13,371 nucleotides of DNA from Armatimonadota bacterium (GTDB lineage: Bacteria > Actinomycetota > Acidimicrobiia > Spongiisociales > UBA5794). This document shows positions 7,038 through 13,371 of the stretch, piece by piece. Location of the stretch: contig QQUL01000266.1 in the NCBI GenBank assembly GCA_008501565.1, positions 1 through 13,371 on the forward strand. Reading direction: 5' to 3'. The translations under genes and the position numbers were made by a program. The notes beneath the pieces were generated by a model. It saw only the letters and a program-made list of their open reading frames with translations, was not told the DNA's origin and made no database searches. Within the stretch, counting starts at the first letter, position 1. Each line of letters starts with the position of its first letter.

Positions 7038-7050
7038 GAGGGGATCCCTC
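7038..7050 (+). promoter_or_regulatory. rplY ribosome binding site inside a small hairpin
   Basis: GAGGGG (7038-7043) is a good Shine-Dalgarno sequence, 7 nt before ATG 7051. The 13 bases form GAGGG-GAT-CCCTC, a 5-bp perfect stem with a 3-nt loop that would bury the ribosome binding site directly against the start codon. A stem of this kind could tune L25 translation. It may also be chance, because the stem is short. Confidence 0.5.
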
Positions 7051-7728
7051 ATGCAGCAGGAAACTCTGATCGCGACAAAGCGGTCAACACAAGGAACCCG
7101 TGCATCCAAGCGTCTTCGTCGCGACGGACGCGTGCCAGGGATCGTCTATGGGAAGACCGTTGCGTCGCCTCATGCGGTTCATGTCGCCGAGCGTGATTTG
7201 TATGGTGTCCTTCGTACCGACGCCGGACTCAACGCCATCATCGAGGTCGACATCGATGGCGAAAAGGTGCTGACCGTTGCGCGTGAAATCCAGCGTGACC
7301 CCGTACGCGGCGACATCACCCACCTCGACTTCATCCAGGTATCACTCGATGTTGAGATCGAGGCAGAGGTTCACATCGAGTACCTCGGCATACCGTTCGG
7401 TGTGCTCGAAGAAGAAGGCATCGCCGAAACGATCGAATCCAGTATCACGATCAGCGCCCTTCCGAATGCAATCCCGACTTCGATCGAGGTCGATATCTCG
7501 CACCTGCATCTCCACGACACGCTCACGACCGCCGATCTCCCAAAGATCGACGGTGTCGAATACACCGTGAGCGACGACCATCCTCTCCTCACCGTGGTTG
7601 TCCCAGCTGCCGAAATCGTCGAAGAGGTCGTCCTTGAGGGCGAAGAGGGCGAAGAAGGCGTGGAGGCCATCGAGGGCGAAGAGGGCGAAGAAGGCGCCGA
7701 GGCGGTCTCCTCCGACGACGAGGGCTGA
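7051..7728 (+). CDS. rplY: Large-subunit ribosomal protein bL25 (Ctc/TL5 type)
   Basis: Protein of 225 aa, the long Ctc/TL5 form rather than the roughly 95-aa E. coli form. The N-terminal 5S rRNA-binding domain (about 1-93) shows TRASKRLRRDGRVPGIVYG at 16-34 and the REIQRDPVRGDITHLDF stretch at 78-94. The C-terminal TL5 beta domain covers about 98-185. From about 188 to the end is a strongly acidic tail built on EGEEGEEG blocks, typical of actinobacterial and other bacterial Ctc proteins but here partly duplicated. The protein binds 5S rRNA at the central protuberance of the 50S subunit. The start is supported by GAGGGG 7 nt upstream. The neighbours prs upstream and pth downstream match the standard prs-rplY-pth order, with aceK wedged in. 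Confidence 0.95.
   Translation: MQQETLIATKRSTQGTRASKRLRRDGRVPGIVYGKTVASPHAVHVAERDLYGVLRTDAGLNAIIEVDIDGEKVLTVAREIQRDPVRGDITHLDFIQVSLDVEIEAEVHIEYLGIPFGVLEEEGIAETIESSITISALPNAIPTSIEVDISHLHLHDTLTTADLPKIDGVEYTVSDDHPLLTVVVPAAEIVEEVVLEGEEGEEGVEAIEGEEGEEGAEAVSSDDEG
7636..7696 (+). repeat. Internal direct repeat encoding the L25 acidic tail
   Basis: A 25-bp sequence at 7636-7660 (opening GAGGGCGAAGAGGGCGAAG) recurs exactly at 7672-7696, 36 bp on, in the same reading frame. It encodes the two EGEEGEEG blocks of the L25 tail at about residues 196-203 and 208-215. Identity at the nucleotide level, not just the protein level, points to a recent in-frame duplication by slippage or recombination. Confidence 0.9.
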
Positions 7729-8318
7729 TTACGGACTCGTCAGCCAGGCTCGTTGTAGGACTTCGCAATCCAGGCACCTCGTACGACCAGACGCGTCACA
7801 ACATCGGCGCCGTGGTGGTTGAGCGCTTCCTTTCGGACCACGATCTGACACTCAAGCGTGCGCGGCAAGGCGTTCGCGCCGATGTCGCTGAAACGAACCT
7901 GGACGGTCAACGTGCGGTGATCGCGATCCCGAGGACCTTCATGAACGAATCAGGTCAGGCGGTCGCGCCTCTCATGAAGTACTACGGCATTGCTGAGGAT
8001 CGACTGGTCGTCGTCCATGACGACATCGACGTACCGTTCGGCAAGCTCAAGGTTTCCGAGGGAGGGGGGCACGGTGGAAACAACGGTGTTCGCTCGATCA
8101 TCGGATCAATCGGCAAGGACGGGTTCTGGAGGCTCAAGGTCGGTGTGGGACGACCGCCCGGCTCGATGGATCCTGCAGACTTCGTGCTCGGCAAGTTTCG
8201 AACCGAGGAGCGCGAGCCGATGGATGTAGCGGCGTATCGGGCAGCTGACGTGGTCGCCTCATTCATCCGCCATGGCGGGGACCACGCCCGTCAGTACGCT
8301 GGCGAACTCAACATCTAG
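7728..8318 (+). CDS. pth: Peptidyl-tRNA hydrolase (Pth), non-standard start
   Basis: Cytoplasmic enzyme that releases peptides from prematurely dropped peptidyl-tRNA. Numbered from ATT 7728 (196 aa, normal length), the catalytic and substrate residues are N14 (GLRNPG), H24 (TRHN), N73 (FMNESG), D98 (VHDDID) and N119 (GGHGGNNG), matching E. coli N10, H20, N68, D93 and N114. The start is a puzzle. No ATG, GTG or TTG exists in this frame before GTG 7812, and starting there would delete the N14/H24 region. Family similarity begins at about 7746, so initiation must be near the rplY stop. ATT 7728 (overlapping the stop as TGATT) and ACG 7731 are the candidates; GAGGG at 7720-7724 suits ACG better (6-nt spacing). 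Either is one base from ATG. The gene follows rplY directly and ends 10 nt before glpK. Confidence 0.88.
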   Translation: MTDSSARLVVGLRNPGTSYDQTRHNIGAVVVERFLSDHDLTLKRARQGVRADVAETNLDGQRAVIAIPRTFMNESGQAVAPLMKYYGIAEDRLVVVHDDIDVPFGKLKVSEGGGHGGNNGVRSIIGSIGKDGFWRLKVGVGRPPGSMDPADFVLGKFRTEEREPMDVAAYRAADVVASFIRHGGDHARQYAGELNI

Positions 8319-8328
8319 GGGTATCGCT

Positions 8329-9807
8329 ATGACGACCTATGTCGGATCGATCGATCAAGGGACCACGAGCTCCCGTTTTGTGGTGATTGACCAGACCGGA
8401 TCGATCATCGCCAAGGCACAGACCGAGCATCAGCAGATCCTTCCACAGCCCGGCTGGGTGGAACACGATGCTTCCGAGATCTGGCGCAATACGGAGTGGA
8501 CGATCTCGACCGCACTTGACGAGGCGGGACTCACGCCGTCGGACCTTGCCGGAGTCGGCATCACCAACCAGCGCGAAACGAGCGTCGTATGGAACCGTGA
8601 GACGGGGCGACCGGTCGCCAACGCGATTGTGTGGCAGGACACCCGCACTGCCGATCTCTGTGCAAAGATCGGGCAGGAACTCGGTGATGGTTTCCTTCGC
8701 CGCCGTACCGGATTGCCAGCGGCGACCTACTTTTCGGGGCCGAAGGTGCGCTGGCTGTTGGATTCCGACGATGAGATCAGAAACGCAGCCGAGCGTGGGG
8801 ATCTGGCGTTCGGGACGATCGACTCGTGGCTCGCATTCAAACTGACGGGGCGTCACGTCACTGACGTGACGAATGCGTCGCGCACCATGCTGATGAATCT
8901 CGAAACGCTCGATTGGGATGATGATCTGTGCCGGGCCATCGGTGTTCCCCGTTCGATGCTTCCCGATATCAAGCCCTCGATCGCGGACTACGGGCCATGC
9001 ACGGGTGTTCTTGAGGGCACGCGGCTGCGAACCATCGTGGGGGATCAGCACGCAGCGATGATCGGACAAGCCGCTTTCGGCGTCGGGGACACCAAGTGCA
9101 CGTATGGGACCGGCGCATTCCTGTTGACGAACACCGGGACGCAGACGGTCGCGTCGACGGCAGGTTTATTGACGACGGTCGCCTATCAGCGTGCCGGGCA
9201 ACCGGCGAGGTACGCGCTTGAAGGCTCGATCGCGATCGCGGGGTCGTCCGTTCAATGGCTCAGGGACAACCTTGGTCTGATCGAGCGTTCCGAGGACATC
9301 GAAGCGCTCGCATCGATGGTGCCGGACAATGGCGATGTCTATTTCGTGCCCGCATTCTCAGGTTTGTTTGCGCCGCGGTGGCGTCCCGATGCCCGGGGAG
9401 TGATCGCTGGCATGACACGCTTCACGAACAAGAGCCATTTTGCGCGAGCGGTGCTGGAGGCGACAGCGTTTCAGGTCAAGGACGTTCTCAATGCGATGCG
9501 CAACGACACGGGGTCGGAGCTGACCGATCTGCGCGTTGACGGCGGGATGGTTGCAAACAGGCTTCTGATGCAGTTCCAGGCTGACATCCTTGCGATGGAC
9601 GTCGTCGTTCCCGAGCAAATAGAAACCACGGTTGTTGGAGCGGCGTACGGCGCCGGCATCGACGCTGGTGTGTGGGCCGACGCGGACGAGGTCCGAAGCC
9701 ATTGGAGAGAGAGCCACCGGTTCACACCGCAACTCACCAGCGACCGAGTCGCCCAACTCGACGCTGGCTGGTCCAAGGCCGTCGCCCGATCACTCGATTG
9801 GGTCTAA
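8329..9807 (+). CDS. glpK: Glycerol kinase (GlpK)
   Basis: Protein of 492 aa (family about 500). It converts glycerol plus ATP to glycerol-3-phosphate. FGGY-family features in order are SIDQGTTSSRFVVID at 7-21, GWVEHD, GITNQRETSVVWNRETGRP, the substrate-pocket IVWQDTRTADLC, GTIDSWLAFKLTG, VTNASRTMLMNL, the phosphate-binding GDQHAAMIGQ, KCTYGTGAFLLTNTG, ALEGSIAIAGSSVQWLRD, and LRVDGGMVANRLLMQFQAD near the end. The frame is open back to 8272, but ATG 8329 fits the family start and has AGGGG (8317-8321) 7 nt upstream; the longer version would overlap pth by 47 nt. It follows pth by 10 nt, so it may ride on the rplY-pth transcript. With pgsA downstream it would supply glycerol-3-phosphate for phospholipid synthesis. 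Confidence 0.96.
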   Translation: MTTYVGSIDQGTTSSRFVVIDQTGSIIAKAQTEHQQILPQPGWVEHDASEIWRNTEWTISTALDEAGLTPSDLAGVGITNQRETSVVWNRETGRPVANAIVWQDTRTADLCAKIGQELGDGFLRRRTGLPAATYFSGPKVRWLLDSDDEIRNAAERGDLAFGTIDSWLAFKLTGRHVTDVTNASRTMLMNLETLDWDDDLCRAIGVPRSMLPDIKPSIADYGPCTGVLEGTRLRTIVGDQHAAMIGQAAFGVGDTKCTYGTGAFLLTNTGTQTVASTAGLLTTVAYQRAGQPARYALEGSIAIAGSSVQWLRDNLGLIERSEDIEALASMVPDNGDVYFVPAFSGLFAPRWRPDARGVIAGMTRFTNKSHFARAVLEATAFQVKDVLNAMRNDTGSELTDLRVDGGMVANRLLMQFQADILAMDVVVPEQIETTVVGAAYGAGIDAGVWADADEVRSHWRESHRFTPQLTSDRVAQLDAGWSKAVARSLDWV

Positions 9808-10007
9808 CACCTCAAACGGCGCGTACCCAGGGTTCCAGTACCCAGTTTTTCAACACTGGAGCCCACAGAACGCGGATTCGTTTCGGCTTCGCTTGGCCGC
9901 CCGTCCGTAGCAGGTGCATCGTCAGCCGCCGTATTGCTCATGGAATCCATTCTGTGGGCCACATTCGTGATTTTCCCGGTACTGGAACCCTGGGTACGCG
10001 TCAGGTG
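9808..10007. repeat. Long imperfect inverted-repeat element (MITE-like or structured RNA)
   Basis: The 217-bp gap between glpK and pgsA is mostly one folded element. A perfect 23-bp inverted repeat pairs 9820-9842 with 9978-10000 (left arm core GTACCCAGGGTTCCAGTACC). Further in, 9861-9870 (GCCCACAGAA) pairs with 9950-9959, and GGATTC 9874-9879 pairs with GAATCC 9943-9948. Further out, CACCT 9808-9812 pairs with AGGTG 10003-10007. The two arms thus match imperfectly over about 60 bp around a loop at 9880-9942. No ORF with family similarity lies inside, so no transposase. No clear target-site duplication is visible. It begins right after the glpK stop and ends 17 nt before pgsA, so as RNA it could terminate glpK transcription or fold upstream of pgsA. 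Confidence 0.85.
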
Positions 10008-10024
10008 CTTTAGGATCCCGAACG

Positions 10025-10576
10025 ATGTCCATTCCGAACCTGCTTGCGGTGATTCGACTGTTGCTCACGCCAGTCGCGATGGTTCTGATTCTCCAGTCGC
10101 CGGACAATCGCACGTACGCCTACGTCGGTGCGATCGTGTTCGGGGTTGCGGCGCTCACTGACTTTGCCGACGGCTACCTTGCGCGTCGATGGCGGATCAC
10201 GACGACGCTCGGTGCGTTTCTCGATACGGTCGCGGACAAGGTGCTCATTACGTGAGCGCTGATCGCACTGGTACAGATCGGTACCACATCGACCTGGATC
10301 GCCTTCATCATCATCGGACGGGAGATCACCATCATGGGGCTGCGGTCGGTCGCTGCCCTCGATCAGTCGACCGTTCCGCCGTCGATCTGGGGGAAATGGA
10401 AGGCGACCGTCCAGTTCGTCGCAATTCTGTTTGCCATCGCCCTGTTCGACGTCACGATCGGCCCCCTGAGACTCGACGAATGGCTCATGTGGCTCGCGGT
10501 TGTCGTGACGCTCCTTTCCGCAGGCGACTACTTCTCGAAGTTCCGCGGTGTTCTGTCCCGCCGTGACCGGACATAG
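10025..10576 (+). pseudogene. pgsA: CDP-diacylglycerol-glycerol-3-phosphate phosphatidyltransferase, split by in-frame TGA
   Basis: Read through the interruption, this is a 183-codon CDP-alcohol phosphatidyltransferase, the normal PgsA size. It would make phosphatidylglycerophosphate from CDP-diacylglycerol and glycerol-3-phosphate at the inner membrane. The full family signature D-x2-DG-x2-AR-x8-G-x3-D-x3-D lies in the first 76 residues, from DFADGYLARR to GAFLDTVAD. Hydrophobic segments follow on both sides of the break. A TGA at 10253-10255 ends the frame after KVLIT. The same frame resumes at once with ALIALVQI, GREITIMGLRSV and a C-terminus SKFRGVLSRRDRT, ending TAG 10574-10576. No frameshift is needed; one base change would restore the gene. 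It may be a real nonsense mutation or a sequence error. AGGA at 10012-10015 serves ATG 10025 (9-nt spacing). Which CDP-alcohol transferase subtype it is follows from length and similarity, not proof. Confidence 0.85.
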
Positions 10577-11550
10577 TGAATCCGTCGCGTAGCGCCTTCG
10601 TCACGGGAGGAACGGGTCTCGTGGGATCGCACCTTCTCCGTTCCCTTGTCGTCGATGGTTGGGACGCAACGGCTCTGGTGAGGTCCGATGCAGGTGCTTT
10701 GACGATCCACGCGGCGGGTGGATCGCCCGTTTTCGGGGATGTCACCGAGCCCGCGGGCCTGCCCGACGCAGTGGCCGGTGCCGACGTCGTCTTCCATGTT
10801 GCAGGAATCAACGAGGGCTGCCCAAAGGACACCGCACAGATGGATGACGTCAACATCAACGGTGCCGTGAACGTTGTCGAGGCGGCTGCGCAGGCGGGAG
10901 TTGGTCGAGTCGTTCTGACATCGTCCGTAACGGCGATTGGTGAGGGATCGGGAACCGTCGGTGATGAGAAGACGGAACATTCCGGAACCTATCCCTCCGC
11001 CTATGCCAGATCGAAGCACCTCGGAGAGGTCGCAGCCCTTCACACGGCCATGCGACTCGGCATCGATCTGGTCGTGGTGAACCCAGCCTCTGTCCAGGGA
11101 CCCGGCCGGAGCTCTGGGTCGGCCGAGATCATTCTGCGAGCCCTGCGCACACGGCGTCCCTGGCTTGTTGACGTGAACGTCTCGATCATCGACATCGCAG
11201 ATTCCAGCCGCGGTCACATCCTCGCCGCAGAACATGGCGTCGCTGGCGAGCGGTACATCCTGTCGGGGGCGACACTGTCAGTGAGCGAAGCCGTCACGAT
11301 CATCGCACCCATGCTCGAACGACAGATCCGTCCTCGCTGGATTCCGCGCACCGTTGTCAGATCGATCGGCATCCCGTTGAGTCGCGTTGTCGGGGGCAGC
11401 AAGGTCTGCCCCGATCTCGTGAGATCGTTGCTCCACGGTCACAGCTACGACAACACGAAATCCATCGTCGACCTCGGTATGACCTATACACCGATCGAAG
11501 AGACGTTTGCATCGATGATCGACTGGTTCCGCACCGAGGGGCTCATATAG
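10576..11550 (+). CDS. Extended SDR family NAD(P)-dependent epimerase/dehydratase or reductase
   Basis: Protein of 324 aa. The N-terminal Rossmann motif is VTGGTGLVGSHL (9-20, TGxxGxxG). Next come the acidic GDV strand end at 54-56, VFHVAG at 72-77, and the catalytic set: S116/S117 in LTSSVTA, Y143 and K147 in YARSK. This is the YxxxK extended short-chain dehydrogenase family; the whole resembles dihydroflavonol-4-reductase/HpnA-like NAD-dependent epimerases. The C-terminal half (RWIPRTVVRSIGIPLSRVVGG) fits the variable substrate domain. Substrate cannot be named from sequence. The GTG start overlaps the pgsA stop by one base (TAGTG), so translation is probably coupled to pgsA; no separate strong ribosome binding site is visible. 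If pgsA really is broken, coupling here could be weakened. Confidence 0.85.
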   Translation: MNPSRSAFVTGGTGLVGSHLLRSLVVDGWDATALVRSDAGALTIHAAGGSPVFGDVTEPAGLPDAVAGADVVFHVAGINEGCPKDTAQMDDVNINGAVNVVEAAAQAGVGRVVLTSSVTAIGEGSGTVGDEKTEHSGTYPSAYARSKHLGEVAALHTAMRLGIDLVVVNPASVQGPGRSSGSAEIILRALRTRRPWLVDVNVSIIDIADSSRGHILAAEHGVAGERYILSGATLSVSEAVTIIAPMLERQIRPRWIPRTVVRSIGIPLSRVVGGSKVCPDLVRSLLHGHSYDNTKSIVDLGMTYTPIEETFASMIDWFRTEGLI

Positions 11551-11584
11551 CTTTCCGCTCTCGGCGAGTCGCCGGCTGAAAGCT
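11549..11584 (+). terminator. Hairpin after the SDR gene, candidate terminator
   Basis: AGCTTTC (11549-11555) pairs perfectly with GAAAGCT (11578-11584). An inner stem CGGCG (11562-11566) pairs with CGCCG (11570-11574) around AGT, with an asymmetric internal loop between. The stem begins inside the SDR stop codon (TAG 11548-11550). There is no clean U-tract afterwards (only CTCCTTTCCTG), so it is a weak intrinsic terminator by E. coli rules. Confidence 0.45.
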
Positions 11585-11609
11585 GTCGGCTGTGAGCCGT
11601 AAGCTCCTT
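11575..11609 (+). repeat. Third, degenerate 7-bp array (GCTGNNN)
   Basis: Successive heptamers are GCTGAAA, GCTGTCG, GCTGTGA, GCCGTAA and GCTCCTT, starting at 11575, 11582, 11589, 11596 and 11603. The period is kept but the last three bases vary. The first two units overlap the preceding hairpin. The array itself is palindromic: AGCT 11581-11584, GGCT 11588-11591, AGCC 11595-11598 and AGCT 11602-11605. It lies just before the mfd start and, like the 6864-6981 arrays, is in a gap following a gene. Confidence 0.65.
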
Positions 11610-11613
11610 TCCT

Positions 11614-13371
11614 GTGTCTGCTCCTCTTCAAATCCTGCTCGATCGATGGCGTCCTGCGCTTGACCTGCCGATTCCCGGCCGATTTGTTGTGCCGCCCGCG
11701 GCGCGCGCCGCTGTCCTCGCAGGAACTCTTCAGAACTCGGATCGGCCGATCCTTGCGATCGTCTCGGGCGAGCGCGAGGCCGAGGAGTTGGCCGAGGATG
11801 TCGAGCTGTTCACCGACTCGGTGTACCACTTACCGGCTTGGGAGACGTTGCCGTTCGAGCACGTGTCGCCGAACGTCGTCACGATGGGTCGACGGGTCGT
11901 TGCTCGCCACGCGCTGACGGAAGGTGCTCCCTGCATCGTTGTCGCATCGGTGAGGTCTGTGACTCAGCGGGTATCTCCAACGACCATCAGGCCCTTACTC
12001 CTGGCCGCGGGATCCGACTTCCCCTTTGACGATCTGGTCGCCACAGTCACTGTCATGGGATACCGCCGTGTGGATCGCTGTGAAACACGCGGCGATTTCT
12101 CCGTTCGCGGTGGCATCATCGACATCTATCCACCAAACGCTGCCGCTCCGCTGCGACTCGACTTCTACGGAGACACGCTCGAGGGCATTCGGACCTTCTC
12201 CGCTTCGACGCAACGGTCTGAGGACGATCTCGACTCTGTGTCCGTGTTCCCCGCGAGAGAACTCCTCCTCGACGCTGCGATTCGCGACCGAGCCGAAGAG
12301 CTTCGCGGTGACGCACCCTGGGCCGCCGAAACGTGGGACCGCATTGCTGCGGGTGTCACATTTCAGGGGATGGAGTCATGGCTGCCATGGCTCGCCAATC
12401 CAAGAACGGTTCTTGACGAGTCCGACGCATCGGTGGTTCTGTTCGACCCCGTGCGGTGTGCCGAACGAGCGACGGACCTCATCCGCGAGGAGACCGACCT
12501 CGCCCAAGCGCTGTCAGGAACGTGGGGTGACGACGGTTCCGACTCCGGTCGACATCCACCCCTCTACCTGCCACTTGAGAGCGATGAGGTCACGACCCGG
12601 CTTCTCGAAGCTCCACCGCATGCCTCAGGGCCCGGTGACGATGGGTATTCGATCGGTACACTCGACGGGGTCGCTGGCGATCCAGAGTCCATCGCAGCAG
12701 CGATCAACAGATGGAAGGACCGAGACGTCTCGATCGTGGTCGCCATGGACGGAGAAGGTGCCGCCCGTCGCGTCTCTGGTCTGCTCTCGGAAGCGGGCGC
12801 TGATCTTCCGGTCGTTGACACACTCACCGCCATTGCCCCGGCAGTCACCCCGATCGGAATCCATGCCGGCTTCGTCCTGCCATCCGCCGGTTTCGGGGTC
12901 GTGGGGGAGCAGGAGGTCGCCGGTCGACGAAGGGCGCACCGCAAGCTCGGCAAGGGAACCCGCAAGGCCCAGCCGGATGCGTATCGAGATCTCAACGAGG
13001 GCGACTATGTCGTACACCACCATCACGGAATCGGGCGATTCGCCGGGCTCGTGCATCGCGAAATCGGCGGTGTCGAGCGTGACTACCTCCTTGTCGAGTA
13101 TGCCGGTGAGGACAAGCTCTACGTGCCTACGGATCAGCTGGCGGCCATCACCCGCTACACCGGCGGTGAGGCGCCCCGCCTGTCCCGCATGGGCGGGTCG
13201 GATTGGACCCAGACCCGAGCTCGCGTCCGCAAGGAAGTCACCGTCGTCGCCGACCAGGTAGTCGCTCTTCACCGAAAACGTGCCGCAGCCTCCGGGCACG
13301 CGTTCGACCCTGATACCCCATGGCAGCACGAGTTCGAAGCGGCGTTCCCGTTCGAGGAGACGCCTGACCAG
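11614..13371 (+). CDS. mfd: Transcription-repair coupling factor (Mfd), 3' truncated by window
   Basis: The frame is open without interruption from GTG 11614 to the window edge, giving 586 codons of a protein that normally has about 1100-1200. Mfd displaces RNA polymerase stalled at DNA lesions and recruits UvrA. Present are the UvrB-homology module (YHLPAWETLPFEHVSPN from 71, MGRR at 91) and GDFSVRGGIIDIYP at 160-173. Residues R165, R181 and Y185 sit where E. coli has the UvrA-contacting R165, R181 and F185. The RNA polymerase-interacting CarD-like domain starts at about 460 (GDYVVHHHHGIGRFAGL, then DYLLVEYAGEDKLYVP). The start of the translocase module (TRARVRKEVTVVADQVV) follows; helicase motifs lie beyond the window. 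An in-frame TGA at 11593 makes GTG 11614 the first possible start. No good Shine-Dalgarno precedes it. Confidence 0.95.
   Translation, partial: MSAPLQILLDRWRPALDLPIPGRFVVPPAARAAVLAGTLQNSDRPILAIVSGEREAEELAEDVELFTDSVYHLPAWETLPFEHVSPNVVTMGRRVVARHALTEGAPCIVVASVRSVTQRVSPTTIRPLLLAAGSDFPFDDLVATVTVMGYRRVDRCETRGDFSVRGGIIDIYPPNAAAPLRLDFYGDTLEGIRTFSASTQRSEDDLDSVSVFPARELLLDAAIRDRAEELRGDAPWAAETWDRIAAGVTFQGMESWLPWLANPRTVLDESDASVVLFDPVRCAERATDLIREETDLAQALSGTWGDDGSDSGRHPPLYLPLESDEVTTRLLEAPPHASGPGDDGYSIGTLDGVAGDPESIAAAINRWKDRDVSIVVAMDGEGAARRVSGLLSEAGADLPVVDTLTAIAPAVTPIGIHAGFVLPSAGFGVVGEQEVAGRRRAHRKLGKGTRKAQPDAYRDLNEGDYVVHHHHGIGRFAGLVHREIGGVERDYLLVEYAGEDKLYVPTDQLAAITRYTGGEAPRLSRMGGSDWTQTRARVRKEVTVVADQVVALHRKRAAASGHAFDPDTPWQHEFEAAFPFEETPDQ

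Noticed and set aside
7758..7775. Pth GLRNPG (Arg where many have Gly) as a sign of decay
   Set aside because: E. coli Pth has Ala at this position (GLANPG), so it is not invariant; the key Asn is kept.
8272..8328. Upstream start extending GlpK by 19 residues
   Set aside because: It overlaps pth; ATG 8329 has AGGGG at good spacing, and FGGY similarity starts there.
9820..10000. Inverted repeat as terminal repeats of a complete insertion sequence
   Set aside because: Only 135 bp lies between the arms, with no transposase frame and no obvious target-site duplication.
10253..10255. TGA recoded as selenocysteine or as a sense codon
   Set aside because: CDP-alcohol transferases are not selenoproteins, and TGA serves as the closely spaced or overlapping stop for tatD, rsmA, ispE, glmU, prs, aceK and rplY, so genome-wide recoding is unlikely.
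12026..13261. Long 411-aa open frame overlapping mfd
   Set aside because: It is Ser/Arg/Pro-rich, typical of an off-frame reading of GC-rich coding DNA. The Mfd frame across the same bases carries clear family motifs.

Overview
The window is a dense, GC-rich, almost entirely plus-strand stretch of bacterial chromosome. The gene order is the conserved actinobacterial housekeeping block: metG (3' end), tatD, rsmA, ispE, tRNA-Gln, glmU, prs, [aceK], rplY, pth, [glpK, pgsA, SDR], mfd (5' part). Mycobacterium tuberculosis has the same core (metS-tatD-rpfB-ksgA-ispE ... glmU/prsA/rplY/pth ... mfd), so the organism is very probably an actinobacterium. The missing rpfB, the inserted aceK and the heptamer repeats suggest a lineage outside the classic mycobacterial/streptomycete groups, perhaps Acidimicrobiia-like. 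That class-level guess is inference only.

Region 1-2648 is a tight cluster with 3-nt gaps or 4- to 8-nt overlaps: the methionyl-tRNA synthetase C-terminus, a TatD nuclease, the 16S rRNA dimethyltransferase RsmA and the MEP-pathway kinase IspE. A tRNA-Gln(UUG) with encoded CCA lies at 2704-2778. Region 2807-6865 holds glmU (UDP-GlcNAc), prs (PRPP) and, 19 nt further on, a full-length isocitrate dehydrogenase kinase/phosphatase, AceK, known mainly from Proteobacteria. AceK's stop codon runs into a 7-bp tandem array, followed by a second 7-bp array and the rplY leader. Region 7051-8318 carries ribosomal protein L25/Ctc with an acidic tail, and peptidyl-tRNA hydrolase, which has no AUG/GUG/UUG start at the expected place.

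Region 8329-11550 is metabolic: glycerol kinase (glpK), a roughly 200-bp intergenic element with a perfect 23-bp inverted repeat, a phosphatidylglycerophosphate synthase gene (pgsA) split by an in-frame TGA, and an extended SDR dehydratase/epimerase. glpK and pgsA fit together because GlpK makes glycerol-3-phosphate, which PgsA joins to CDP-diacylglycerol. A hairpin and a third degenerate 7-bp array separate the SDR gene from mfd, which runs off the right edge.

I see no CRISPR array, phage or complete insertion sequence, and no clearly new multi-gene system. The items most worth a second look are the AceK with a Glu at the position of the E. coli phosphatase Asp, the structured 9808-10007 element, the three heptamer arrays, the broken pgsA and the pth start.
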